A stretch of 64,000 nt of DNA from Micromonospora globbae. GTDB lineage: Bacteria; Actinomycetota; Actinomycetes; Mycobacteriales; Micromonosporaceae. The notes under the pieces were generated by a model. The model saw nothing but the letters and a program-made list of their open reading frames with translations, was not told the origin of the DNA and made no database searches. The translations under genes and the position numbers were made by a program. The stretch's first letter is position 1. The number at the start of each line of letters is the position of its first letter. Positions 30,146 to 40,034 of the stretch are shown here, piece by piece. The stretch is taken from NCBI RefSeq assembly GCF_003610785.1, contig NZ_RAQQ01000006.1:186001-250000 (forward strand), given 5' to 3'.

Positions 30146-32824
30146 TCAGTTCCCGCCGCCGGACGCCCGTCCGCCACGGGCCACCAGCGCATACAGCAGA
30201 TCCTCCTCGTGCGGCAGCAGCCGGATCCCCTCGTCCCGGCAGGCCCGCTCCAGCCGCGCCAGCACGGCCGGATCGGACGTGCTGGCGGCCAGCCCGACCA
30301 GCGCCTCCACCGCGTCCCGGCGATCCTGACCTTCGACGCCCGCGTCGACGGCCGCCGCGAACCACTCCGCCGCCAACTCCCGGTCGCCGCGGTGCAGCGC
30401 GAGGTTCCCCTCGATCAGGGCGCAGATCCCCGCCTCCGGATGCGGCCACCGCCACGTCTCCGCGTCGCGGGTCGTGCCGCCCGACCGCTGGCGGGGCACC
30501 GGAGGGTCCGGGCGGCCTCGGGGCCATCCGGCCGGCGGCACCGACTGCACCCGCAGCCGCAGCAGGGTGCAGGCCCGCAGCTCGGCCAGCACCTCGGCCG
30601 CCTCGTCCTCCCGGCCGTCCTGGGCGAGGGCCAGCCCCACCCGGCCGAGCACCCGGCGGCGGTGCCACGGATCGCCCAGCTCGGCGAGCGCCGCCGCCGC
30701 ACGCCGGCCCTGGTCGACGGCGTCGCCGTAGCGGCCCTCCAACCGGGCGACCTCGGCCAGGTTCGCCCGGGCCAGCACCCGTAACCGCTGCTCCCCGCAC
30801 TCGGCGGCGAGCCGGTCCACGGCGGCGAGCCGGCGCCGGGCCGCACGCAGGTCGGCGAGCCGGATCTCGTGCCAGGCGAGCCGGTTCTGTGCCACGGCCA
30901 TGTCCCGGGTGCGGCCGTGCCGGACGGCGAGCCGGAGCGCCGCCTCGTCCTGCTTCCGCGCCTCGCCGATGCTCCCCACCCCCACCAGGAGCGCGCCGAG
31001 GACGTTCCGCGCCGCCAGCTCACCGGCCACGTCACCCGCCCGGCGGAACCCCGCGAGCGCCTCCCGCGCCGTGGGCAGCTCCTCGGCGCCCGCGCCGTGC
31101 TCGGCGGCGAGCCGGGCCGCGCCGATCCCCGCCCAGGCCCGCAGCACCGGGTCGGCCCCGGTCGTACGCGGGTCGGCCAGCAACCGGCGCAGCCACTGCC
31201 GCCCCGACACGTCGCGGCCCCGGAACCGCCACCAACGGGCCAGGTTGGACGCCAGGCGGAGCGCGGTCACCGGATCGTCGGTGGCGGCGTACGACAGGGC
31301 CGAACTGATGTCGCTGCTCACCTGGTCGAGCCGGTGCATGGCGTCGGTGAGGTGGGGCCCGACGAGACCGGGAGCGGTCCGGGCGACCAGCCCGGTGATG
31401 ACCTCGGCGTGCCGGCGCCGGATCCGGGGAAGCTCGCCGGCACCCGCGGCCTGTTCCCAGGCGAAGTCACGGACCGCGTCCAGCAGACGGAACCGGAAGG
31501 AACCGGCACCCCGGACGCTCAGCAGGCCGAACTCGGCGAGCCGGTCCAGCACGGGGACCGGGTCGATCGCCACCGTGCCGTCCGGGTCCGCCTCGTCGGC
31601 GAGCATCTCCTCGGCCAGGTCGACCGACCACCGGTTGCCGAACGCGGCGAGCCGGCGCAGGGCGGTGCGCTCCTCCGGGGCGAGCATCCGGTAGCTGACC
31701 GCCACCGCGTCGCGGAGGGTGACGGCCACCGTCTGGCGGGGCTCCTCGGCTCCGCCCGGCCCGTCCCACCCCGACGTGCCGTCTCCTCCCGTGGCGAGAT
31801 CGAGGACCCGGTCGCCGTACCGGTCGAGCAGCTCGGTGGGATCGAGGATCCGGCCGCGCGCGGCCATCAGCTCGATGGCGAGCGGGAGGCCCCCCAGCCG
31901 GCGGACCAGCGTCGCGACGGCCGGCAGCTCGGCGGGGGCGGGCTGCTCCCGGCGTACCTGGTTGAGGCGGGCGACGAAGAGCGCGACCGCGGGCCATGCC
32001 GCGAGCGCCGCGGGCCCGGCCGCCTCGGCCTCCGGGGGCGGCACGTCGAGCGGAGTGACGGGCCAGACCCGCTCCCCGGCGAGGCCGACCGGATGCCGCC
32101 CGGTGACCAGTACCCGCAACGACGGCACGGCGACGGCGAGGCGGTGCAGCGCCTCGGCCACCGGACCGGGTGCCCGCTCCGCGGCGTCCACCACGAGCAG
32201 CGCCGGCCGACCCGCGAGCCGGCTGGCGAGTTCCGGCAGCCGGGCCGCGCCGAGGACGGCCACCGAGGTGGCGAGGACGTCGGGTGTGTCCGTACCCGCG
32301 CCGACCAGGACCCCGGCGACGCCGCCGGGGTGGCTGCCGGACACGGCGTGCCCCACCGCCAGGGCGAGCGCGGTCTTGCCCACGCCGGCCAGCCCCACGA
32401 GGCTCACCAGCCGGGGACCGAGTTCGTCGGTGAGCAGGTCGACCAGCGCGGTGACGTCCCGGTCCCGCCCGATCAGCTCGACCGGCGGCGGGAGCGTCAC
32501 CGGCGGGCCACCCTCGCCCACTCCGTCGCCCGTGCTGAGCACCGGGATGTGCGGCTCGACCACGGGGGCGCCGCGCGCCGCCGCGAGGAAGACCGACCGG
32601 GCCGCGCCGGCCAGGCCCAACGCCCCGGCGAGCAGCTCGACGGTGGTCCGCTGCGGCCGCGAGGACCGGCCGCGCTCCAGGTCACGCACCGTGCGGACAC
32701 CCACACCGGCCCGGGTCGCCAGCTCGGCCTGGGTGAGTCCGGCGGCCAGCCGGTGCCCGCGCAGCAGTTCCGGCAGGGCGGTACGACCGTCCGGGCCGGA
32801 CGAGCGATCATGGGCCGGAGTCAC
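30146..32824 (-). CDS. STAND regulator: XRE HTH, NB-ARC NTPase, TPR
   Basis: 892 residues. XRE-type HTH 18-72 (LAAGLTQAELATRAGVGVRT), NB-ARC NTPase with Walker A GLAGVGKT at 144-151 and Walker B LLVVDAAE at about 209-216, then GLPLAIELMAARG near 315, a winged-helix region and about 400 residues of TPR-like helices. STAND ATPases act as signal-gated switches; in actinomycetes this build is common for AfsR-like regulators and some defence proteins. No effector domain other than the HTH is present, so transcriptional control is most likely. It stands alone, upstream of no obvious operon. Confidence 0.88.
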   Translation of the reverse strand: MTPAHDRSSGPDGRTALPELLRGHRLAAGLTQAELATRAGVGVRTVRDLERGRSSRPQRTTVELLAGALGLAGAARSVFLAAARGAPVVEPHIPVLSTGDGVGEGGPPVTLPPPVELIGRDRDVTALVDLLTDELGPRLVSLVGLAGVGKTALALAVGHAVSGSHPGGVAGVLVGAGTDTPDVLATSVAVLGAARLPELASRLAGRPALLVVDAAERAPGPVAEALHRLAVAVPSLRVLVTGRHPVGLAGERVWPVTPLDVPPPEAEAAGPAALAAWPAVALFVARLNQVRREQPAPAELPAVATLVRRLGGLPLAIELMAARGRILDPTELLDRYGDRVLDLATGGDGTSGWDGPGGAEEPRQTVAVTLRDAVAVSYRMLAPEERTALRRLAAFGNRWSVDLAEEMLADEADPDGTVAIDPVPVLDRLAEFGLLSVRGAGSFRFRLLDAVRDFAWEQAAGAGELPRIRRRHAEVITGLVARTAPGLVGPHLTDAMHRLDQVSSDISSALSYAATDDPVTALRLASNLARWWRFRGRDVSGRQWLRRLLADPRTTGADPVLRAWAGIGAARLAAEHGAGAEELPTAREALAGFRRAGDVAGELAARNVLGALLVGVGSIGEARKQDEAALRLAVRHGRTRDMAVAQNRLAWHEIRLADLRAARRRLAAVDRLAAECGEQRLRVLARANLAEVARLEGRYGDAVDQGRRAAAALAELGDPWHRRRVLGRVGLALAQDGREDEAAEVLAELRACTLLRLRVQSVPPAGWPRGRPDPPVPRQRSGGTTRDAETWRWPHPEAGICALIEGNLALHRGDRELAAEWFAAAVDAGVEGQDRRDAVEALVGLAASTSDPAVLARLERACRDEGIRLLPHEEDLLYALVARGGRASGGGN

Positions 32825-32934
32825 GGGGTGGAAGACTACGGACCAGGTCCGACCTTCGGCAGTCGAGCGTCAACTGACCGACGCGCCGGTGCTGATATCC
32901 GACAGCCGGCGCGACGCGGCGGGCGTACGTCCGC

Positions 32935-34083
<1,149 letters not shown>

Positions 34084-34147
34084 GGTTCCTCCTGTACGAC
34101 GGGCGGCCGGGCGCTCGTGACGCCGGCGCGGGACGCGGGTCGGTCGG

Positions 34148-35680
34148 TCAGACCGGGGTGACGCCGTGCCGGCGCCGGGAGAAGTGGCGGTCCTTGCCGC
34201 GAGCCGCGGCGAACCGGCGGATCAGCTCGGGCCGCAGCTCGTGCGGCTCGACGATCGCGTCCACCACCAGCTCGCTGGCGAGCCGGACGATGTCGATGTC
34301 GCGCTCGTACTCCTCGCGCCGGGCGGCCACGAAGGCGGCGCGCTCGGCCTCGTCCTCGATCGCGGCGATCTTGTTGGCGTAGACGGCGTTGACCGCCGCC
34401 TCGGCGCCCATCACGGCGATCTTGGCGGTGGGCAGCGCGATGGTGGCGTCCGGCTCGAAGCCCGGGCCGGCCATCGCGTAGAGACCCGCGCCGTACGCCT
34501 TACGGACCACCACGCAGATCTTCGGTACGGTCGCCTCCGAGATCGCAGTGATCATCTTGGCGCCGTGGCGGATGATCCCCTGCTTCTCCACGGCCGTGCC
34601 GACCATGAAGCCCGGGACGTCGGACAGGAAGAGCAGCGGCACGTTGAACGCGTCGCAGAGCTGGACGAAGCGGGTCGCCTTGTCGGCCGAGTCGACGAAG
34701 AGCACACCGCCCTTGAACATCGAGTTGTTGCCGACCACGCCGACGACCTCGCCGTTCAGCCGGCCGAAGCCGATGGTCAGCTCCTTGGCCCACAGGGCCT
34801 GGATCTCGAAGAAGGAGCCCTCGTCGAGGAGGCCCTTCACGTACCGCCGCATGTCGAACGCCTGCCGCTCGCTGGCCGGCACGAGCGCGGCCAGGTCGGC
34901 CTTCTCCGGCGCTTCGACGGCCGGCGCGGCCGGCGGCGTCTGCGTCCAGTTCGAGGGCAGGTACGACAGGTAGCGCTTCACCACGTCGAGCGCCTCGGCC
35001 TCGCTCTTGCAGAGGAAGTGCCCGACGCCGGACTCGGCGCAGTGCACCTTGGCCCCGCCCATCGCCTCCAGCGTGGTCTTCTCGCCGGTGACCATCTCGA
35101 CCATCCGGTCGGAGCCCAGGTACATGCTCGCGTTGCCGTCGACCATGGCCACCACGTCGCAGAACGCCGGGATGTACGCCCCGCCGGCCGCGCTCGGGCC
35201 GAAGAGCGCGCAGACCTGCGGGATGGAGCCGGAGGCGCGGACCTGGTTCCAGAAGATCTTCCCGGCTCCGCGCCGGCCCGGGAAGAGTTCGACCTGGTCG
35301 GTGATGCGGGCACCCGCCGAGTCGACGAGGTAGACCATCGGCACGGCGGTCGTGTACGCCCGCTCGATGATCCGGATGATCTTCTCGACGGTGCGGGCGC
35401 CCCAGCTTCCGGCCTTGACGGTGGAGTCGTTCGCCATGAGGCAGACGGGCCGGCCGTCGATGGTGGCGGTGCCGGTGACCACGCCGTCGGCGGGAAGCCC
35501 CTCGGCCATCGCGTTGGCATAGAGCCCGTCCTCGACGAAGCTCCCCTCGTCGACCAGGAGCGCGACCCGCTCGCGCGCGAAGAGCTTGCCCTTGGCCGCG
35601 TTGGCCGCGTGGTACTTGTCCGCCCCGCCGGCCTTGGCCCGCTTGCGCAGCTGCTCCAGTGCCTCACCGTCGAGCGTCAC
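34148..35680 (-). CDS. Acyl-CoA carboxylase carboxyltransferase (beta) subunit
   Basis: 510 residues, crotonase-fold carboxyltransferase with N and C halves. Visible motifs: VVTGTATIDGRPVCLMANDS, YLVDSAGARI, GPSAAGGAYIPA, FLSDVPGFMVG and RKAYGAGLYAMAGPGFEPD. It moves CO2 from biotin to an acyl-CoA, with methylcrotonyl-CoA the favoured guess beside HMG-CoA lyase. GTG start with GAGGGAG upstream. A palindrome AACGATCGTT lies 27 bases upstream. The biotin carboxylase partner is at 37790-39151. Confidence 0.9.
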   Translation of the reverse strand: MTLDGEALEQLRKRAKAGGADKYHAANAAKGKLFARERVALLVDEGSFVEDGLYANAMAEGLPADGVVTGTATIDGRPVCLMANDSTVKAGSWGARTVEKIIRIIERAYTTAVPMVYLVDSAGARITDQVELFPGRRGAGKIFWNQVRASGSIPQVCALFGPSAAGGAYIPAFCDVVAMVDGNASMYLGSDRMVEMVTGEKTTLEAMGGAKVHCAESGVGHFLCKSEAEALDVVKRYLSYLPSNWTQTPPAAPAVEAPEKADLAALVPASERQAFDMRRYVKGLLDEGSFFEIQALWAKELTIGFGRLNGEVVGVVGNNSMFKGGVLFVDSADKATRFVQLCDAFNVPLLFLSDVPGFMVGTAVEKQGIIRHGAKMITAISEATVPKICVVVRKAYGAGLYAMAGPGFEPDATIALPTAKIAVMGAEAAVNAVYANKIAAIEDEAERAAFVAARREEYERDIDIVRLASELVVDAIVEPHELRPELIRRFAAARGKDRHFSRRRHGVTPV

Positions 35681-35706
35681 GCCGACTCCCTCACCGTACC
35701 GACCTG

Positions 35707-35716
35707 AACGATCGTT
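35707..35716. promoter_or_regulatory. TetR-type palindrome upstream of the carboxyltransferase gene
   Basis: AACGATCGTT, flanked by ACCT and AGGT arms offset by one base (35702-35720). The position would overlap the promoter of the carboxyltransferase gene. The TetR protein at 39266-39871 is the natural candidate to bind it. Confidence 0.5.
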
Positions 35717-35752
35717 AGGTTATCGCATCGGTGCGACGTCGGGCCACCCGGC

Positions 35753-35838
35753 CGATCTCTCGGGCGACCTCTCGCCGATCTCCCGGTGGACCTCTCGCCA
35801 GGTCTCCCGGCTGATCTCTCGGCCGATCTCTCGTCAGA
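35753..35838. repeat. Degenerate 12-bp minisatellite
   Basis: Seven units of 11-13 bases built on the core (A/G)(T/C)CTC(T/C)CG, for example CGATCTCTCGGG, CGACCTCTCGC, GATCTCTCGGC and CGATCTCTCGTCA. It lies in the 225-base gap between the divergent carboxyltransferase and snapalysin genes. Confidence 0.65.
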
Positions 35839-35905
35839 TATTGATGTGCGCCTATTTCTGTGGCTAGGCTCCTGGCACCCCGAACCTCTCCGATGGGAGT
35901 GAGCC

Positions 35906-36478
35906 ATGAACTCACGGATCAGCCGGGCCGCGGTCGCGTTCGTCGCGACGGCGGGCGCCACCCTCGGCGTCACGGTCGCCAACCCCTCGCCCGCGGCCGC
36001 CGCCATGACCATCTGCTACAACACCAGCCAGGCAACGAGCTTCGCGAGCATCGCCAACCAGGCGGCCACGATCTGGAACAACGCCACCACGAACCTGACG
36101 CTGTCGCCGAACTGCGGCTCGAACCTCCGGATCTACCAGATCACCGGTGGCGGGTCGTACGCCGTCCGCACGAGCCTCGGCAACGGCCGTGTCTACATCG
36201 ACACCCAGCAGGCCCAGCAGTACAGCCCGCTGCGCATCATGACCCACGAGATCGGGCACATCCTCGGCCTGCCCGACAACTACAACGGCAACTGCGCGAT
36301 CCTCATGTCCGGCGGCAGCGCCGGCACCAGCTGCACGAACCCGTACCCGAGCACGACCGAGGCGAACCGGGTCAGCAACCTCTTCGCCGGCACCCGCAGC
36401 GCCGAGCGCACCAGCGGCGACACCGGAGGCGCGGTCTTCCGCGACAGCTGGCCGGCCGCACCCGCGACGGTCGGCTGA
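35906..36478 (+). CDS. Snapalysin family (M7) secreted metalloprotease
   Basis: 190 residues. Signal peptide about 1-32 (ends SPAAAA). Mature catalytic domain with the extended zinc motif HEIGHILGLPD (His114, Glu115, His118, Asp124), conserved Cys pair region NCAILMSGG and CTNPYPSTTEANRVS. Snapalysins are the smallest metzincin-like extracellular proteases, known from Streptomyces (SnpA). SD GGGAGTGA precedes the ATG. Inserted between halves of the acyl-CoA carboxylase cluster on the opposite strand. Confidence 0.94.
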   Translation: MNSRISRAAVAFVATAGATLGVTVANPSPAAAAMTICYNTSQATSFASIANQAATIWNNATTNLTLSPNCGSNLRIYQITGGGSYAVRTSLGNGRVYIDTQQAQQYSPLRIMTHEIGHILGLPDNYNGNCAILMSGGSAGTSCTNPYPSTTEANRVSNLFAGTRSAERTSGDTGGAVFRDSWPAAPATVG

Positions 36479-36494
36479 CCCGCATCCCCGCCCT

Positions 36495-36524
36495 GGGAGG
36501 GGCCGGCCGACGCCGGCCCCTCCC
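36495..36524 (+). terminator. Terminator of the snapalysin gene
   Basis: A perfect 13-bp stem, GGGAGGGGCCGGC and complement with a CGAC loop, lies 16 bases after the stop. Confidence 0.85.
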
Positions 36525-36626
36525 GTCGGGCCGGTGCCGGCCCCTCCGGGGACCGGTGCCGACCCTTCCGTCGCGGTGTCACCAGGGCCCCTGCATCAGA
36601 AGGGGCTCCCGCTCCACGGAGAGCGA

Positions 36627-36729
36627 GGGCCCGTCCTAACGGGCCAGGCGGGTGCGCGGATGGGCCCGTCCTAACGGGCCAGGCGGGTGCGCGGATGGGC
36701 CCGTCCTAACGGGCCAGGCGGGTGCGCGG
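36627..36729. repeat. 35-bp tandem repeat, three copies, at the end of the HMG-CoA lyase gene
   Basis: Two identical 35-base copies (36627-36661, 36662-36696) and a third of 33 bases (36697-36729). Each holds the hairpin GGCCCGT-CCTA-ACGGGCC. The third copy is the gene's own 3' end, with the TAG stop in the loop; the other copies duplicate it downstream, giving three terminator-like hairpins in a row. Confidence 0.9.
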
Positions 36730-37617
36730 GCCGGCGCGGAGCACCCCGGACGGGAGCTGCCGCCCGACCAGGCGCTCGGCCAGCTCGGCGACCTCGATCA
36801 GGGCGTCCAGGTCGATGCCGGTGTCGATGCCCATGTCGTGCAGCATGTGCACCGCCTCCTCGGTGGCGAGGTTGCCACTCGCCCCCGGCGCGTACGGGCA
36901 GCCGCCGAGGCCGCCCACGCTGGCGTCGAACTCCGTCACCCCCAGCTCCAGCGCGGTGAGCAGGTTCGCCAGGGCGGTGCCACGGGTGTTGTGGAAGTGC
37001 AGCAGCACCGGGATGTGCGCGTTGCGGTCGCGTACGGCCGTCAACAGCTCGCGGACCCGGCGCGGAGTGCCCATGCCGGTGGTGTCACCGAACGCGACCC
37101 GGTCGGCGCCGTCGCGGACGACCCGGTCCACGATGCCGGCCACCCGCTGCGGGTCGATGTCCCCCTCGTACGGGCAGCCGAAGCTGGTCGCCACGATCAC
37201 CTCGACCCGTGCGCCCGCGCCGTGCAGCAGGTCGATGAGCTCGGCGATGTCGTCGAGCGACTCGTCGGTCGAGCGGTTGACGTTGCGCCGGTTGTGCGTG
37301 TCGCTGGCCGACACGACCACCTCGATCTCGGTGAAACCGGCGGCCAGGGCCCGCTGCGCGCCGCGGGTGTTCGGCACCAGCGCCGAGTAGCGCACCCCGT
37401 CGACCCGGCTGGCCTGCCGCCACACCTCGTCCGCGTCGGCCATCTGCGGGATCGCCTTCGGGTGCACGAAGGACACCGACTCGATGCGCTTCACGCCGGT
37501 GCGGGAGAGCGCGTCGAGCAGACGCACCTTGGCGTCGGTCGGGATCGGGTCCTCGTTCTGCAACCCGTCGCGGGGCCCGACCTCCCGGATCGACACGGAG
37601 TTCGGAAGGCTCGTCAT
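36706..37617 (-). CDS. Hydroxymethylglutaryl-CoA lyase
   Basis: 303 residues, HMGL-like TIM barrel. Substrate/metal residues sit in VGPRDGLQNE near the N-terminus, HFHNTRG supplies metal-binding histidines, and the lyase signature is VGGLGGCPYAPGASGN with its active-site Cys. It splits HMG-CoA into acetyl-CoA and acetoacetate, the last step of leucine breakdown. The last residues (RTRLAR) are encoded in the third copy of the 35-bp repeat. Element A, a long palindrome, lies 73 bases upstream of the start. Confidence 0.93.
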   Translation of the reverse strand: MTSLPNSVSIREVGPRDGLQNEDPIPTDAKVRLLDALSRTGVKRIESVSFVHPKAIPQMADADEVWRQASRVDGVRYSALVPNTRGAQRALAAGFTEIEVVVSASDTHNRRNVNRSTDESLDDIAELIDLLHGAGARVEVIVATSFGCPYEGDIDPQRVAGIVDRVVRDGADRVAFGDTTGMGTPRRVRELLTAVRDRNAHIPVLLHFHNTRGTALANLLTALELGVTEFDASVGGLGGCPYAPGASGNLATEEAVHMLHDMGIDTGIDLDALIEVAELAERLVGRQLPSGVLRAGPRTRLAR

Positions 37618-37690
37618 AAGGGGTCACCTCACTGTGACGCAGTGCTGGGTCGTGTCCTCCAGCATGTCACCCCGTCCACCCAACCCTGTT

Positions 37691-37746
37691 GATCATGAGG
37701 TTAGCGGGGGACAAAAGGGACGGACGCCCTCGCTAACCTCATGATC
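37691..37746. repeat. Palindromic element A (GATC ends, GACAA loop)
   Basis: A perfect 16-bp inverted repeat, GATCATGAGGTTAGCG at 37691-37706 and its complement at 37731-37746, with a 24-base loop containing GACAA at 37710 and an inner AGGG/CCCT stem. It lies between the biotin carboxylase and HMG-CoA lyase genes. Confidence 0.9.
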
Positions 37747-37789
37747 GCCGGGGAAGCGGCCGGGGGGCCGGGGGCCGGGGGCGGGGGGG

Positions 37790-39151
37790 TCAGCGCATGC
37801 GGGACACGATGGCCGTGTCGTAGTCGCCGGAAAGGAACTCCGGGTTCTCCAGCAGCTCGGCGAAGAACGGCAGGTTGCACTTCGGGCCGGCGATCTCGAA
37901 CGCGGCGACCGCCGCCCGGGCCCGCTCCAGCGCCTCCGCGCGGTCCCTGCCGTCGACGATCAGCTTCGCCATGAGGCTGTCGTAGAACGGGGTGACCGTG
38001 TTGCCGGCGACGTACCCCGAGTCGACGCGTACGCCCTCGCCGACCGGCTCGGTCCACGTGGTGACCGCCCCCGGGCCGGGCAGGAAGCGCTTCGGGTCCT
38101 CGGCGTTGATCCGCAGCTCGATGGCGTGTCCGCGCGGGGCGAGCGCGTCCGGGTCGAACGTCGGGGCGAGCCCGGAGGCCACCCGCAGCTGCTCCTCGAC
38201 CAGGTCCAGTCCGTAGACCAGTTCGGTGACGGGGTGCTCGACCTGGAGCCGGGTGTTCATCTCCAGGAAGAAGAACTCCTCGGCGGCGTCGCCCTTCGCG
38301 TCCGGCTCACGGGGGACCAACAGGCACTCCACGGTGCCCGCGTTGCGGTAGCCCACCGCCTCCCCGGCCCGCACACCGGCGGCCAGGAGCCGTTCCCGCA
38401 GCTCCGGGGAGACCGCCGGGGACGGGGACTCCTCGACGAGCTTCTGGTTGCGCCGCTGCACCGAGCACTCCCGCTCCCCGAGCGCCACCACGCGCCCGTC
38501 GGCCAGGCCCAGGATCTGCACCTCGACGTGCCGCACCCGCGGGAAGTAGCGCTCGATCAGCACCGAGCCGTCGCCGAACATCCGCTCGGCGAACGACCGC
38601 ACCTTGTCGTACTCGGTGCGCAGCGCGGCCTCGTCGGTGGCCACGCCCATGCCCATGCCGCCACCGCCGGCGGCGGCCTTCACCATCACCGGGTAGCCGA
38701 TCTCGGCCGCCGCGGCGACCGCCGCGTCCAGGTCGGCCGCCGGCTCGGTGGTGCCCGGCGCGACCGGGACGCCGGCCGCCGCCATGAGGTTCCGGGCATT
38801 GATCTTGTCGCCCATCGCGGCGATCGCGTCGGCGCCGGGCCCGACCCAGATCAGGCCGCTCGACTCGACGGTACGGGCGAACTCGGCGTTCTCCGACAGG
38901 AAGCCGTAGCCCGGGTGGATCGCCTGCGCGCCGGTGGACTTGGCGGCGGCGAGGATCGCCTCGACGTTGCGGTAGCTCTGTGCGGGGTTCGCCGGGCCGA
39001 CGCAGACCGCCTCGTCGGCCTCGGTGACGAAGGGCAGGTCGGCGTCGACCTCCGAGTGCACCGCGATCGCGCGGATGCCGAGCCGCTTCGCGGTACGGAT
39101 GATCCGGCGGGCGATCTCCCCCCGGTTGGCGATCAGCAGCGACTCGATCAT
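37790..39151 (-). CDS. Biotin carboxylase (acyl-CoA carboxylase alpha), no biotin-carrier domain
   Basis: 453 residues. Complete biotin carboxylase: N-domain MIESLLIANRGEIARRIIRT, ATP-grasp loop KAAAGGGGMGMG, catalytic FLEMNTRLQVEHPVTE, and C-domain ending IVSRMR. GGAGGAAAC precedes the ATG. Alpha subunits of actinomycete acyl-CoA carboxylases normally continue for 130-200 residues into a BCCP domain with a biotinylated MKM lysine; this protein stops at the end of the BC domain, and no BCCP is seen in the window. It may rely on a separate BCCP. Element A lies 44 bases beyond its stop. Confidence 0.9.
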   Translation of the reverse strand: MIESLLIANRGEIARRIIRTAKRLGIRAIAVHSEVDADLPFVTEADEAVCVGPANPAQSYRNVEAILAAAKSTGAQAIHPGYGFLSENAEFARTVESSGLIWVGPGADAIAAMGDKINARNLMAAAGVPVAPGTTEPAADLDAAVAAAAEIGYPVMVKAAAGGGGMGMGVATDEAALRTEYDKVRSFAERMFGDGSVLIERYFPRVRHVEVQILGLADGRVVALGERECSVQRRNQKLVEESPSPAVSPELRERLLAAGVRAGEAVGYRNAGTVECLLVPREPDAKGDAAEEFFFLEMNTRLQVEHPVTELVYGLDLVEEQLRVASGLAPTFDPDALAPRGHAIELRINAEDPKRFLPGPGAVTTWTEPVGEGVRVDSGYVAGNTVTPFYDSLMAKLIVDGRDRAEALERARAAVAAFEIAGPKCNLPFFAELLENPEFLSGDYDTAIVSRMR

Positions 39152-39265
39152 GTTTCCTCCCAGCGTCCAGGATTTGGGACGGATCTCAGGGAACCATGCC
39201 GGCCGCCTTCGCACGAGTCCCGGGCCCCCGACCGGAGGCACGGGACCGACGAGTCCCGGGTCGGA

Positions 39266-39871
39266 TCAGGCCAGGAGGGCGGCCAGGGTCGCGCCCCGGA
39301 GCAGCTCGGCCCGGCGGCGGCGGTCCACCTCGCCGCCGAGGAACGGGGTGGAGTTCATGAGGCCGAAGGCGGCGTGCGCCAGCACCCGGGCCTCGCCGTC
39401 GGGCATGCCGGGGTGCAGGGCGGTGAGCACGCTCACCCACTCCTCCACGTAGAGCCGCTGGAGCCGGCGGATCCGGCGGCGCGGCTCGTCGGGGAGGCGG
39501 TCCAGTTCGTGCAGGTGCAGCGCGATCACCGCCGGGTTCGCCAGCGCGAAGTCGACGTGGAAGTCGATGAGCGACTCCAGCGCGGCGCGCGGGTCGGCGG
39601 GGTGCGCGGCGGCGCGTTCCCGGCCACCGGCGAGCAGCCCCTCGCTCACGGGGATGAGCGCGGCGGCCAGCATCGCCTCCTTGCCGGCGAAGTGGTGGTA
39701 GAGCGCCGGGCCGGTCACCCCGGCCGCCGCGCCGATGTCGTCCATCGAGACGCCGTGGTAGCCCCGGGCGGCGAAGAGGCCGACCGCGACCTCCAGGATC
39801 TCGTCCTTGCGTGAACGTCGGCGACCCGCCGCACCACCCGCCGTGCCTCGTGCCTGCTGCTCCACCGTCAC
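39266..39871 (-). CDS. TetR family transcriptional regulator
   Basis: 201 residues from GTG. The N-terminal HTH is typical: RKDEILEVAVGLFAARGYHG, MDDIGAAAGVTGPALYHHF and KEAMLAAAL. The C-terminal ligand domain is close to regulators linked to acyl-CoA metabolism (HLHELDRLPDEPRRRIRRLQ). It heads the acyl-CoA catabolic group, so acyl-CoA-responsive repression of these genes is likely. Confidence 0.9.
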   Translation of the reverse strand: MTVEQQARGTAGGAAGRRRSRKDEILEVAVGLFAARGYHGVSMDDIGAAAGVTGPALYHHFAGKEAMLAAALIPVSEGLLAGGRERAAAHPADPRAALESLIDFHVDFALANPAVIALHLHELDRLPDEPRRRIRRLQRLYVEEWVSVLTALHPGMPDGEARVLAHAAFGLMNSTPFLGGEVDRRRRAELLRGATLAALLA

Positions 39872-40034
39872 CGGGCAAGCGTAGACCCGCACGCCGGCCG
39901 AGGTGGAGGGGCGGTTGACGGCCGATTGATCACACCCGAACGGCGCGGGCCGACCGGCGGACGGGCTCGGGCACGCGGGCCCGGTGCCGCTGTCCGGGCC
40001 GGGCCGGCCGGCGCGCGGCCGGCCCGGCTCCACG

